Source: Amanita rubescens
Taxonomy: Eukaryota > Basidiomycota > Agaricomycetes > Agaricales > Amanitaceae
Assembly (NCBI GenBank): GCA_015039365.1
Contig: WION01000191.1
Span: forward strand, 40,345-104,344
Length of the DNA: 64,000 nt
Reading direction: 5' to 3'
Positions 21,388-30,508 of the stretch are shown here, in pieces. The notes under the pieces are model-generated. The model made no database searches. It saw only the letters and a list, made by a program, of their open reading frames with translations, and had not been told where the DNA came from. Position 1 is the stretch's first letter; each line of letters begins with the position of its first letter. Both the position numbers and the translations under genes were made by a program.

Positions 21388-22098
21388 TGTTGAAACTAGG
21401 GGTAACAAGTCCCTAGCGAGCAGCGCAGTCTAGTACATGGAATGTACTACTTACCGAGTGTGGTGTGGAGTTGTTAAGAGCTTACTGGAGCTGGGGCTCA
21501 ACAGTAGACAGTACTAGAGAGGATAATAGGATAAGGATTGACGCTACTAGAGTACAGTTTATATACTACTAAACTACAAATAAGTACAAAGAGTCTTATC
21601 AGTATGAGTCAAAGGTATTTGACTCATAAGGCGTCATTCCACAGCAATGCACAGCTATTGTACAGCAATGCATAGCTTTGCGCAGCACTTGACTCATCAA
21701 TTATAGTATTGACTGACTCATCACATTATCAATCTTCAATGTGATAGGTTGATAACCATAACGTATATATGTCTTCTATTCTCATGTCAACATATATTCA
21801 CATCATCAATAGTTCCACTATTATGATTGGATGATCTTATGAGAATATCTCTAGGATATTCTCATGTCAGAATATGTTCTCATCATCAATCATCCACTAT
21901 TATGATTGGTAGATGAGTATGAGAATATGTCGAATATATTCTCATGTCAATATATTATCTCACACTCAATCATCCACTATTATGATTGGTTGAGAGACGA
22001 GTAAGTAACTGAGCGTTATTACATTAGTTAGTGTAAACTAATGATATCACTTATTTTTACTATATACTGAATGTATATCGTATATTATAAGTTCAACA
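21388..22098 (-). repeat. Copia 5' LTR (711 bp)
   Basis: Intact copy beginning TGTTGAAACT and ending GTTCAACA, next to TSD CAAAT at 22099-22103. It contains several ATTCTCATGTCA-type internal repeats between about 21779 and 21950, which may be regulatory. Confidence 0.93.
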
Positions 22099-22985
22099 CA
22101 AATTGAGTCCTAAGTAAAGGAAATCCGTTAAGTAATGGATGAGATATGGGTTAATGAAACTCACCTATCAGCCCATGCAGAAAATGATGTACCGCCAGTG
22201 AGCAAGAACACCGATTGTCAAACGGTTAATGCACCTAGGAAGAGTGTTAGAAACGCTACAAATTGAGTCCTAAGTGAAGGAAATCCGTTAAGTAATGGAT
22301 GAGATATGGGTTAATGAAACTCACCTATCAACCCATGCAGAAAATGATGTACTGCTGGCGAACAAGGATTCCGATTGTCAAACTGTTAATGCACCTAGGA
22401 AGAGTGTTAGAAACGCTACAAATTGAGTCCTAAGTGAAGGAAATCCGTTAAGTAATGGATGAGATATGGGTTAATGAAACTCACCTGTTAACTTCCTGAA
22501 GCAGTCACTCCTGCAGAAAACATAATGCTGGTTCAGGATGATGGTGATTGCTTCTCTGTGGTGCCCTATGGCCATAAATCACATGCTGGACTCGGAGGTG
22601 ACCAGAGAAGAGAGGGAGCGATGTGAAAGACTAGAGCATCATGGTGATGGTGTCACACTCCTGTGACTGATTGTTCTACCAGTCATAACCGGTCATAACT
22701 GGTTATGTGAGGCTGACCGGACCAGTAATAACCGGTTACAACTGGTCCGGTCAGGTTACTAGATTTGGGGGGTCATTCAGTGACCGGTTACGGTCACGGT
22801 TTTTCCAAATTTGGGGAAAAAACTGGACCTGACCTGACCTGTAAACACTAATTTGGGGCTGCTGAGACAGATAGCGGCGCTGTGCAAGTGTCGAAGAGCT
22901 GGGATACAAGCTGGGGTCCGATGGAGTCCGATATGTGCGTGCAGGTGTGTGCTACAAGGCGGTGCGTGCGGATTGGGTGCGATTA

Positions 22986-24032
22986 GGGATTGGCGTGGGT
23001 TGGCCAAACCCTTGAGGGTCTTGGGTGTGGGTGTACAGTGGGTATGGGTGGGGGTACAGACTCCATGGACCCTCATTCAAACCCATACCCTCAACGTGGG
23101 TTTGGGTATCATCAGGCATACCCACTCCTGTACCCACTCCTATGTCAGGATAAGGTGGGATGTGGGTAGCTCTGTTGGGACAGAGGCCAGGCCCAGGTCA
23201 CAAATGCAGCCTGTGTGGGTGTCTGATAGTTGCAGTGGGGCAGGGGGAGCCTTGGAAGCAGAACCTGTGAAGGGCCACTGGGCCACATGCATCAGTGGCT
23301 CACTCCATGGGTCATGATGATGGCAGAGGGTGGTGATTACAGAGGCTGGACCTGGGTGTGGCCTGTACACCTGAGGTCTTAGGGTGGCAGCCTGAGTAGT
23401 GAGCTGCTGGGTGGGGTTTCACTGTTTGGATTGCTCCAGAACAGGTGTGGCTAGAGAGTTGAATTGGGGGTGGCAGTACCTCAGGTGGAGGGTGGGGGAT
23501 CAGGAGTGTGTTCTCCTTCTGGTGGTCCATGGGTGCAATGCTGGTGGGCCTGTGGGGTCACTCAGTCTCTGTCAGCCAGCAAAGGAAAGGGACAGAGGGG
23601 TCAGAAGGGAATGGAGGGGAAGGAGACTCCTGGTCCTGTTTGCTTCAAATTGTCTCACATGGCTTAAAGGAGGTGGCAGTGATGAGCACCATTGGAGGCT
23701 GGACTGGGCCTACTAGAGTAGGGGGATGTTGATGGGATATGATTTTGAATGGAAAGGCCAAAAGGGACTCAGGTGGGACTCACCTTAGTTTCAATTACTA
23801 GTTTTTTCTTTTCTTTTTCATTTTAATTAACTCATATTACACATATCATTACCTTCATCAAGGGGTATAACCCATAAGGGTGTGGGTGTGGGTATGGAAG
23901 TGGGTGTGGGTATGGGTCAGCTTGCCATGTACCCTGATCCAAACCCATACCCAGAGTGAGGGTATGGGTATGTCACAGGGTGTGGGTGTGGGTATGCATC
24001 TGGATACCCAGGGGTTCACCCAAGCCAATCCC
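22986..24032. mobile_element. TA-flanked inverted-repeat element inside LARD-1
   Basis: GGGATTGGCGTGGGT at 22986 and its near reverse complement ending 24032 form short inverted ends, each next to a TA dinucleotide (22984-22985, 24033-24034). The region is absent from the homologous position of LARD-2. Subterminal repeats of GGGTGTGGGTATGG occur at both ends in both orientations. A TA target fits Tc1/mariner-like elements, but no transposase is present and the TSD is only two bases, so the class is uncertain. Confidence 0.45.
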
Positions 24033-24217
24033 TATGTGCATGTTGGCGAGCTGGGGTGCAGATGCAGCATGTTTGGCAGTAACTAGCAGATGCATGAGAG
24101 CGGGGATGAGTTGATGGGGCCATCCAGAAAGAATGAGCGCCTCCGGGGCTGTTTGTGAATGAAAAACGAGGGTTTCTTGAGTGCGGCCAAAGGCTGGACC
24201 GAGCAGTGGGCTCCAGT

Positions 24218-24533
24218 TGTAACAACTCAAAGGAGGCTGTGTTGCGCACAACCCCCGAGTGTTTTGGTGTGTGCCGAATGAGTTCGGTGGATGGGGCAGT
24301 CGCACCCAACCTCGGCCGCACTGTCGGACGATTGCACTGAAGTGGTCTAAAGGGAAGATGTATAAAAAACTAAACTACGACACATTTATATAATGTCGAC
24401 CTCATGTACTACATGCGTCCAACGATCCGATGCATCCAACGTTGGGTTTCGGGGTCCACAGTGTCAGAGGTCGGAGCTGCCATGTGTCGGGTTTGAGCAC
24501 TGAGTACAACGTAGCTGGTATCGGCATGTTACA
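24218..24533 (-). repeat. LARD-1 right LTR (316 bp)
   Basis: Partner of 9306-9621. It is the 5' LTR if the minus orientation is correct. Confidence 0.9.
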
Positions 24534-24649
24534 CCGAGACTGCAGCAGGACAGGACTGCAGTCCTGCATTGGTCTCGGACTGAATGTGGTCTCGGACCAG
24601 TCCTGAGCAGTCTTGACAAGAGAGGACTTGGCTGGTGCATGATATGATG

Positions 24650-25530
24650 CATGTGTGAGAGAGCTGGGGTGCACGCCAAGAGAGCTATGGGGTGCATGCA
24701 AGAGAGCTGGGGTGTGTGTGTGCTAGAGAGGGAGAGCTATCTGGGTGTGTGTGCAAGAGAGCTGGGTGTGCATACAAGAGAGAGCTGGGGTGCACAAGAG
24801 AGAGTGAGATGGTGTGTGAGAGAGAGAGAGAGAGCTATGGTGTGTGCACAAGAGAGCTGGGGTGTGCGTGCGAGTGAGAGAGCTGGGTGTGTGTGTGAGA
24901 GAGAGCTGGGGTGCACAAGAGAGAGTGAGATGGTGTGCAAGAGAGAGAGAGAGAGCTATGGTGCATTGGTGCCTGTGCAAGAGAGCTGGGGTGCGCGTGC
25001 GAGAAAGCCGGTGTGCAAGAGAGCCAGGGTGTGTGAGATGGCTGGCGAGAGAGCTGGATGAGCATGTGAGAGAGAGCTGGATGCGCATGCGAGAGAGAGC
25101 TGGGGGTGCAGGCAGTGCGTGTGCGAGAAAGCTGGGGTGTGTGAGAGAGCCAGGGTGTGTGAGATGGCTGGCTAGATGGCTGGTGAGAGAGCTGGATAAG
25201 CATGTGAGAGAGAGCAGGATGCCCATGCGAGAGAGAGCTAGGCGTGCGGGCAAGAGAGAGCTGGGGTGCATGAGAGAGAGAGCTATGGTGTGTGTGCAAG
25301 AGAGCTGCCAGTGGGGTGTGCAAGAAAGAGAGCTATGGTGCATGTGCAGAGCTGGAGTGCACGTGCGAGAAAGCCAGGGTGAGTGAGAGAGTTGGGGTGT
25401 GAGAGAGCACTGGGGGGCTTGAGAGAGTGAGCTGGGGTGCATCCAAGAGTGAGTCGAGCCCATGAAAGATGGCTGGCGAGAGAGCCTGGTGCACCAAGAG
25501 CTGAGAGGATTCACGAGGGAGAGAGCAGAG
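24650..25530. repeat. GA-rich minisatellite inside hAT-B
   Basis: Irregular tandem units built on GAGAGAGCTGGGGTGCA, mixed with (TG)n and longer shared blocks; for example the GTGTGAGATGGCTGG block occurs near 25030 and 25155. It makes long spurious ORFs on both strands (Ser/Leu/His/Thr-rich on minus) that are not genes. Confidence 0.85.
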
Positions 25531-26208
25531 AGCCATGATAAGATCGGTTGGGACCGGTCCTGACTGGTCTTGGCCAGTCCTCAGGATCTTGAGAAGATGA
25601 AAGACCGGGACCGGGACCAAGACAAGACCAAAAAAGACCAAGCTGCAGTCCAGTCTTTTATCGGTCCTACTCTGGTCTTTGACCAGTCCTGGACCGGTCT
25701 GAGACCGGACTCTGCAGCACTAGCTCAAAATCATTCTGGCATATTTTCAGCCAGTTTGTGTACTATGCTGATATCACCATTGGATTCAGTGACCCAAAAA
25801 ACCCTAGAAACAATTGAATACTCCATCTACAAGCCCAAGCTTGACCATGACTGGGCTCAATCTCTTTGATAGAAAACTGATGATGTCACTGGCATACAAT
25901 GACTGAAATATTGTTGGAAATGTGCCATAAATTATGGGCATGTGCATACAGACATTGGTCTTTGCAAATAGCCAGTTGCAAGGTCTTTGGCCGGTCTTTT
26001 GTTTTTCCCAAAATTGAAAGACTGCAACCAGTTGCTCCCACAAAACTAGGCAACTGCAACTGATGGTCCGGTTGCAACTGGTCTGGTCCTGGTCTGGTCC
26101 TGGTCTTTTTCCAGTCCTATCAACTGGACTTCGAATCCCTACAGGGTACTGTCTCTGGTGCAGCAGCTGCAGCCGCAGCATATGTTCTGGGTGTCTTCTG
26201 AATGTAAG

Positions 26209-26507
26209 TGTAACAGGTGTAACCTGTTATGCCAGTTGATACCTGAGGGTATCTAGGTATGGGATAGCCTGGTAGGGCTGTTCTCAGGGTTCTGGGACAT
26301 GGTCTATGGCCGTGTTAAGGTCTCTTCACTTGAGGTACACTGAATCCAGTTATATTGGTTCATGTATCGAGTAAAGAATGGGTGTTTGTACAAGTTGATG
26401 ACGTGTTCTATAGTTGCACATCACATAAGTCACGAATACTATATACAGTAATTAAGCTGTATCTACAAATGGAGAGGATTGAGCATGGTAATGGACTACC
26501 CGTTACA
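26209..26507 (-). repeat. Probable LTR remnant with adjacent polypurine tract
   Basis: TGTAACAGG at 26209 and CCGTTACA ending 26507 form LTR-like ends. CTCTCCCCC follows at 26508-26516, which on the minus strand is GGGGGAGAG directly before the LTR, as expected for a 3' LTR. Only ~160 bp of internal sequence follows. No partner LTR or TSD was found. Confidence 0.45.
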
Positions 26508-26668
26508 CTCTCCCCCACTAGATTGAACCCAAGAGTTCAATCTACACATATAGGCAAGGCACACATCGAATTTCGACATTCCTTCCTAGTATGGAAATTC
26601 ATCACATCGTGTGACTAGCGCATGTAGGTAATATTGGGCGTCCTCGTTGGATAGGCCTTGCACGACAT

Positions 26669-26967
26669 GTAGAAGTAACACTCAGCTGTGTACAACAAAC
26701 GACTGTATTCAGTAGCTAACCTGTAGAAGTAACACTACAATAATGTAAGCTAAATCATAAATAGAATAACTATGTACTCACCTCAGCCGTGTACGACAAA
26801 CAACTGAGGTGTACTGTCCATATGGGCAAGCCACTAGTACTGGGAAGCATAACCAAATATGGAAAGTCGGATCAATCCAACTTTCCTGCGTATGCGCCAA
26901 AGTGCTGAACGCTCGTACAATGAGAGTACGACACACTGTGATTGCTTCCATATCCCATATACTCCAA
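26669..26967 (-). repeat. Second probable LTR remnant
   Basis: On the minus strand TGTTGGAGTATATGG starts at 26967 and is preceded by a polypurine tract (GATTGAGGGGGAG, 26968-26980). Candidate LTR ends ACTTCTACA lie at 26669 or 26719, because TGTAGAAGTAACACT occurs twice. Boundary and partner are unresolved. Confidence 0.4.
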
Positions 26968-27447
26968 CACTCCCCCTCAATCACGAGAGTGTCCAAGGCA
27001 ACTTGAAAAATGCCACCAAACGTCTTCGTCAAGAAAATAAGGCCGGGAAGCCAAAGTTCCCGCATAAAATTCTTCAAGAATTCTTCTTCAACTGCATAGC
27101 AACCGGAATCGCTTGTCTCTTGCATGTAGGTCCCTAACTCGCCATAAGCTCGATATCTCATCAGAGCGACAGGCCGTTCTTCTCCCATGTCCTCCGCTCT
27201 AATACCGCGACCATCAAAACGTGTACCACATGAGATACAATTGGCCATGTCAAGAATTCCAAGGTGCATCTTCTTTACAGCAAATGTGAGCATTCTGAAT
27301 GACCCAAGGCATCCATTTTCAAATAGATGAGGACCAGGATCCACGAGGAAGCCTTTCAGAATTGCTACTATGAAATCAAACCATTCGCAGGCCAATAGGA
27401 CATAGGATGCCAGGAATGATAGCCAGGTATGCCTCTTCATCTCTCCT
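26968..27447 (-). pseudogene. Unrecognised ORF, downstream part, split by a large inverted-repeat element
   Basis: The frame opens at ATG 27440 (MKRHTWLSFLAS) and runs towards the LTR remnant. It has a hydrophobic stretch (YVLLACEWFDFIVAIL) and a CISCG motif. Removing the 27448-30299 insertion joins it in frame to the 30293-30508 ORF (..IVKGE + MKRHTW..), so both were one reading frame before insertion. It runs directly into a retroelement-type polypurine tract, so it could be internal LTR-element sequence rather than a host gene. Function unknown. Confidence 0.4.
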
Positions 27448-27529
27448 CAATAGTGGCTGCAGATTTTTATGATAAATCTGTGGCAAAATGCGCCGCCAAT
27501 CGTAACGGGCTGCCACTAGCTCATGAGAA

Positions 27530-28220
27530 GGCGATTTCATAGGCGATTTCATAGGTGATTTCATGTTTTTTCATAGGTGATTTCATTGGTTTGCCAGGGC
27601 GATTTCATTGGTTTGCCAGGGCGATTTCATAGGCGATCTCATCCTTTTGCCAGGGCGATTTCATAGGCGATCTCATTGTTTTGCCAGGGTGATTTCATAG
27701 GCGATCTCATTGGTTTGCCAGGGCGATTTCATAGGCGATCTCATTGGTTTGCCAGGGCGATTTCATAGGCGATCTCATTGTTTTGCCAGGGCGATTTCAT
27801 AGGCGATTTCATAGGCGATTTCATAGGCGATTTCATAGGTTTGCCTAGGCGATTTCATAGGTGATTTCATGTTTTTTCATAGGTGATTTCATTGGTTTGC
27901 CAGGGCGATTTCATAGGCGATCTCATCCTTTTGCCAGGGCGATTTCATAGGCGATCTCATTGTTTTGCCAGGGTGATTTCATAGGCGATCTCATTGGTTT
28001 GCCAGGGCGATTTCATAGGCGATCTCATTGGTTTGCCAGGGCGATTTCATAGGCGATCTCATTGTTTTGCCAGGGCGATTTCATAGGCGATTTCATAGGC
28101 GATCTCATAGGCGATTTCATAGGCGATTTCATAGGCGATCTCATCCTTTTGCCAGGGCGATTTCATAGGCGATTTCATCCTTTTGCCAGGGTGATTTCAT
28201 AGCCGATTTCATTGGTTTGC
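27530..28220. repeat. Left outer subterminal array of the inverted-repeat element
   Basis: Short units mixing CGATTTCATAGG, CGATCTCATTGG and TTTGCCAGGG. A ~305-bp block is itself duplicated: AGGTGATTTCATGTTTTTTC occurs near 27552 and 27858, giving a higher-order repeat. Confidence 0.85.
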
Positions 28221-29417
28221 CTAGGGAATTTCATTCTCATTTTTGGGCAGTTGCCTTTTTAGGAAATACCCATTTTGGGAGATTGCCTATTTAGGAAATT
28301 CCATTGTGGTTGCCTTTTTAGGAAAGAATCAAATATTTGAGTAGTTGCCTTTTTAGGAAATTCCATTTTGGTAGTTGCCTATTTAGGAAATAAATGATTT
28401 AGTAGGTTGCCTTTTTAGGAAATAACTCATTTGAACCCTTGCCTTTTTAGGAAATAGATGATTTGGATAGTTGCCTTTTTAGGGAATAGATGATTTGGAT
28501 AGTTGCCTTTTTAGGGAATAGTTCATTTGAGTCATTGCATTTTTTGGAAACATTCCAACAGAAGGTCAAATAAAGTAGAAGGGAAACCTTTTTGTTTACC
28601 TTTTTTGTATCTAGTTGCAGGTGGTGTATCACTAGCCATGGTTTGGCATGAAGAAGTTGTCAGTAGTTAGTTACTGTTGGTTAGAGTTGCTATTGTTGGT
28701 TGTGAGAGTGATTCAAGTTGTTGTAAATGGTGATTGATAGTGGCATTGAGGTGGTTGGTGTGTTGAGGCAGACTCTGTGGTTTGAGTGGTTGGTTGTTTG
28801 AGGTGGTTGTTGACAGTGGTCATGGCAACTGGTCATTTGGTGGCAAGTAAATTTGTCTTGAATATGTGTTAATAAATGATCATTGAAGATGGTTGCCATT
28901 TGGTGTCAATGTAATGTGTTGGCATTAGCCATGGTCAAGCAAGAACAGTGGTAATTTGATTGAAGAGGCCACCATTTGGTGGGTGTATGTATTTGCACTG
29001 GCCATGGTAAGGTAATCATTGAAAAAGTGCATTGGTTACTAGAGTTGTTGGTCCCAGTGATTGGGATCATGGTCACAAGTGGCAGACAATGGAAGTTGCT
29101 GATGATCATCAGGAAACACATTTTCTACTGTAGTTAGTGCATGAATTATGTAGCTTTGGTAGACTGTGGTGAATTATGTATCTACTACTGACTTGTCTAC
29201 CAAACTACTACACATGCTATGTAAGCTATGTAGCTTGTGGTAGCATTGTTGTTGTTTCCTGATGATTGGTGGTTGGTGATTGAGGTGGCACTCACATTGT
29301 TCAACTTCAAGTTGGTCAAAGTTGTGAAGGGTTGCCACATACAATCACCAGTGTCAAATGGTATTTAAGGAGCTATTGGAGTTATTTGACCATTGGCAGC
29401 AGGCTCTGACAATGTCC

Positions 29418-29459
29418 TAAAACTCTAACCCTAAACTCTAACCCTAAACCCTAAACCCT
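29418..29459. repeat. Short telomere-like run
   Basis: ACTCTAACCCTAAACTC.. followed by two CCCTAAA units, inside the core of the inverted-repeat element. It is too short and degenerate to be a telomere. Confidence 0.5.
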
Positions 29460-29519
29460 GAAAATGAATTTAGCTTGGAATGTCAAAATCACTACAAATA
29501 TCAGCTATTACTCAAATCA

Positions 29520-30215
29520 CAATATTTCCTAAAAAGGCAACTACCTAAATGGAATTTCCTAAAAAGGCAATTACTCAAATATCTGATTATTTCCTAAAAA
29601 GGCAACTGCTTAAATATTTGGTTATTTCCTACAAAGGGAACTACCTAAATGGATTTCCTAAAAAGGCAACTACCAAATTGTCTATTTCCTAAATAGGCAA
29701 TCTCCCAAAATGGGTATTTCCTAAAAAGGCAACTGCCCAAAAATGGGAATGAAATTCCCTAGGCAAACCAATGAAATCGGCTATGAAATCGCCCTGGCAA
29801 AACAATGAAATCGCCTATGAAATTGCCCTGGCAAACCAATGAGATCGCCTATGAAATCGCCCTGGCAAAAGGATGAGATCACCTATGAAATCGCCCTGGC
29901 AAAAGGATGAGATCGCCTATGAAATCGCCCTGGCAAAAGGATGAGATCGCCTATGAAATCGCCCTGGCAAAAGGATGAGATCGCCTATGAAATCGCCCTG
30001 GCAAAAGGATGAGATCGCCTATGAAATCGCCCTGGCAAACCTATGAGATCGCCTATGAAATCGCCCTGGCAAACCTATGAAATTGCCTATGAAATTGCCC
30101 TGGCAAACGGATGAGATCACCTATGAAATTGCCCTGGCAAACCAATGAAATCACCTATGAAAAAACATGAAATCGCCTATGAAATCACCTAGGCAAACCT
30201 ATGAAATCGCCTTCT
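29520..30215. repeat. Right inner and outer subterminal arrays (inverted)
   Basis: Reverse-complement versions of the left arrays: AAAAAGGCAACTAC units at 29520-29740, then ATGAAATCGCCCTGGCAAA units at 29750-30215. Here the dominant phrase is GGCAAAAGGATGAGATCG, so this arm was homogenised separately from the left arm. Confidence 0.85.
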
Positions 30216-30292
30216 CATGAGCTAGTGGCAGCCCGTTATGATTGGCGGCGCACTTTGCCACAGTTTTATCATAAAAAGTGTAGCCACGAGTC

Positions 30293-30508
30293 CTCTCCTT
30301 TGACGATTTGAAGCCAATGAAGTCCAATTGAATCAGATAAATTGAAGAATGCATTGCCAGCGACTACTAAGCACAATGCCCAAGAATCTTCATATGATGC
30401 TAATTGATTCGCATCCCTCTTCGTTTCAAACACCTGCGCAATCCAGCCTAGCCATTTAATCAGAGTGACCGTCCACCATAACACGTCCAAATGCAAAGCT
30501 CGATCCAT
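30293..30508 (-). pseudogene. Unrecognised ORF, upstream part, cut by the inverted-repeat element
   Basis: ATG 30508 (MDRALHLDVLWWTVTLIKW) to the insertion point. The same frame is open about 80 nt further upstream. Trp-rich, with no domain recognised. It joins in frame with 27440 once the element is removed. Confidence 0.4.

Larger units (their letters stand above)
11582..22098 (-). mobile_element. Young Ty1/copia retrotransposon, complete with both LTRs
   Basis: LTRs of 711 bp (right, 21388-22098) and 711 bp plus a 458-bp insertion (left, 11582-12750) begin TGTTGAAACT and end AAGTTCAACA. They are flanked by a 5-bp TSD CAAAT (11577-11581 and 22099-22103). Coding is on the minus strand. The primer-binding site next to the right LTR is GGTTATGGGCCC on the minus strand (21376-21387). 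The polypurine tract GCGAAGGGGAG lies at 12751-12761. Apart from the inserted solo LTR, the LTRs differ at about one position (A/T near 12249), so insertion was recent. Genes: an extra ORF, gag-protease-integrase, then RT-RNase H. Confidence 0.93.
11051..22490. repeat. 160-bp tandem repeat array inside hAT-A2, split by the copia element
   Basis: The motif GATTGTCAAACGGTTAATGC recurs at 11051, 11211, 11371 and 11531, then at 22213 and 22373. Subtracting the copia insertion and one TSD (10,522 bp) puts 22213 exactly 160 bp after 11531, so the register is unbroken. About seven units, complete or partial, are present, occupying 11051-11581 and 22104-22490. Confidence 0.85.
10792..22850. mobile_element. 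hAT-type element A2, inserted in LARD-1 and itself split by copia
   Basis: It has the same inverted ends as A1 (TAGTGTTTACAGGTCAGG... and reverse complement). A perfect 8-bp TSD ATTTGGGG lies at 10784-10791 and 22851-22858. The flanks read continuously into LARD sequence homologous to LARD-2 (CTGCTGAGRCAGATAGCGG follows the site in both). The interior differs from A1: instead of a 103-bp repeat it carries a 160-bp tandem array. No transposase is encoded. Confidence 0.88.
9306..24533 (-). mobile_element. LARD-1: non-autonomous LTR retrotransposon inserted in hAT-B
   Basis: Two 316-bp LTRs (9306-9621 and 24218-24533) begin TGTAAC and end GTTACA. Flanking CCGA (9302-9305, 24534-24537) is a 4-bp TSD, or 5 bp as ACCGA if the terminal A is shared. 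Minus orientation is inferred from a possible primer-binding site TGGAGCCCAC on the minus strand just inside the right LTR (about 24206-24215), resembling the complement of a tRNA 3' end. The internal region (9622-10791 and 22859-24217) encodes no gag or pol and aligns by eye with LARD-2 at 37410-39639. It has been invaded by hAT-A2 and by a smaller TA-flanked element. Confidence 0.85.
9203..25722. mobile_element. hAT-type element B, inserted in C
   Basis: Inverted ends TAGTGCTGCAGAGTCC (9203) and GGACTCTGCAGCACTA (ending 25722) match exactly. They are flanked by an 8-bp TSD GCTCAAAA (9195-9202 and 25723-25730). Removing B restores a continuous host sequence in C. Its own DNA is 9203-9305 and 24534-25722; LARD-1 occupies the rest. 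The right part contains a GA-rich minisatellite (24650-25530). No coding sequence is recognised. Confidence 0.85.
8846..26141. mobile_element. hAT-type element C: outermost layer of the nest
   Basis: The left end TAGGGTTTTAAAGTCCAGTTG and the right end (reverse-complement TAGGGATTCGAAGTCCAGTT) form imperfect inverted repeats. They are flanked by a perfect 8-bp TSD CAGGGTAC (8838-8845 and 26142-26149). Its own sequence is only 8846-9202 plus 25731-26141, because hAT-B is inserted within it. Subterminal GGTCCAGTC/CAACTGCAACCAG motifs recur on both sides. Across the B insertion a ~190-bp tandem duplication can be read: ATCACCATTGGATTCAG occurs near 9056 and 25774. No transposase ORF is present. 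Confidence 0.8.
27448..30292. mobile_element. 2.8-kb foldback/MULE-like element with tandem-repeat arms
   Basis: Outer inverted ends share GTGGCT..TTTTTATGATAAA and a long unique block (GCCGCCAATC..AACGGGCTGCCACTAGCTCATGAGA), left near 27453-27530 and right near 30205-30290. A 7-bp repeat CTCTCCT flanks both sides (27441-27447, 30293-30299). Inside each arm is an outer array of GGCGATTTCATAGGCGATCTCATTGGTTTGCCAG-type units (shown in pieces; 27530-28220 and 29750-30215, opposite strands). An inner array of GTTGCCTTTTTAGGAAAT units follows (28240-28545 and 29520-29740). The core (28560-29450) is non-coding. Long inverted arms fit foldback or MULE-type elements; with only a 7-bp TSD the class is open. 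Confidence 0.7.

Noticed and set aside
24723..25514. 263-codon minus-strand ORF and overlapping plus-strand ORFs
   Set aside because: They are translations of the GA/TG-rich minisatellite inside hAT-B; composition is pure low complexity on both strands.
27530..28220. Regular short repeats resembling a CRISPR array
   Set aside because: Units are adjacent or variably spaced with no unique spacers, mirrored in the opposite arm of a transposon, in a eukaryotic genome without cas genes.
29418..29459. Telomere or chromosome end
   Set aside because: Only a few irregular CCCTAAA units inside a transposon with complex sequence on both sides.
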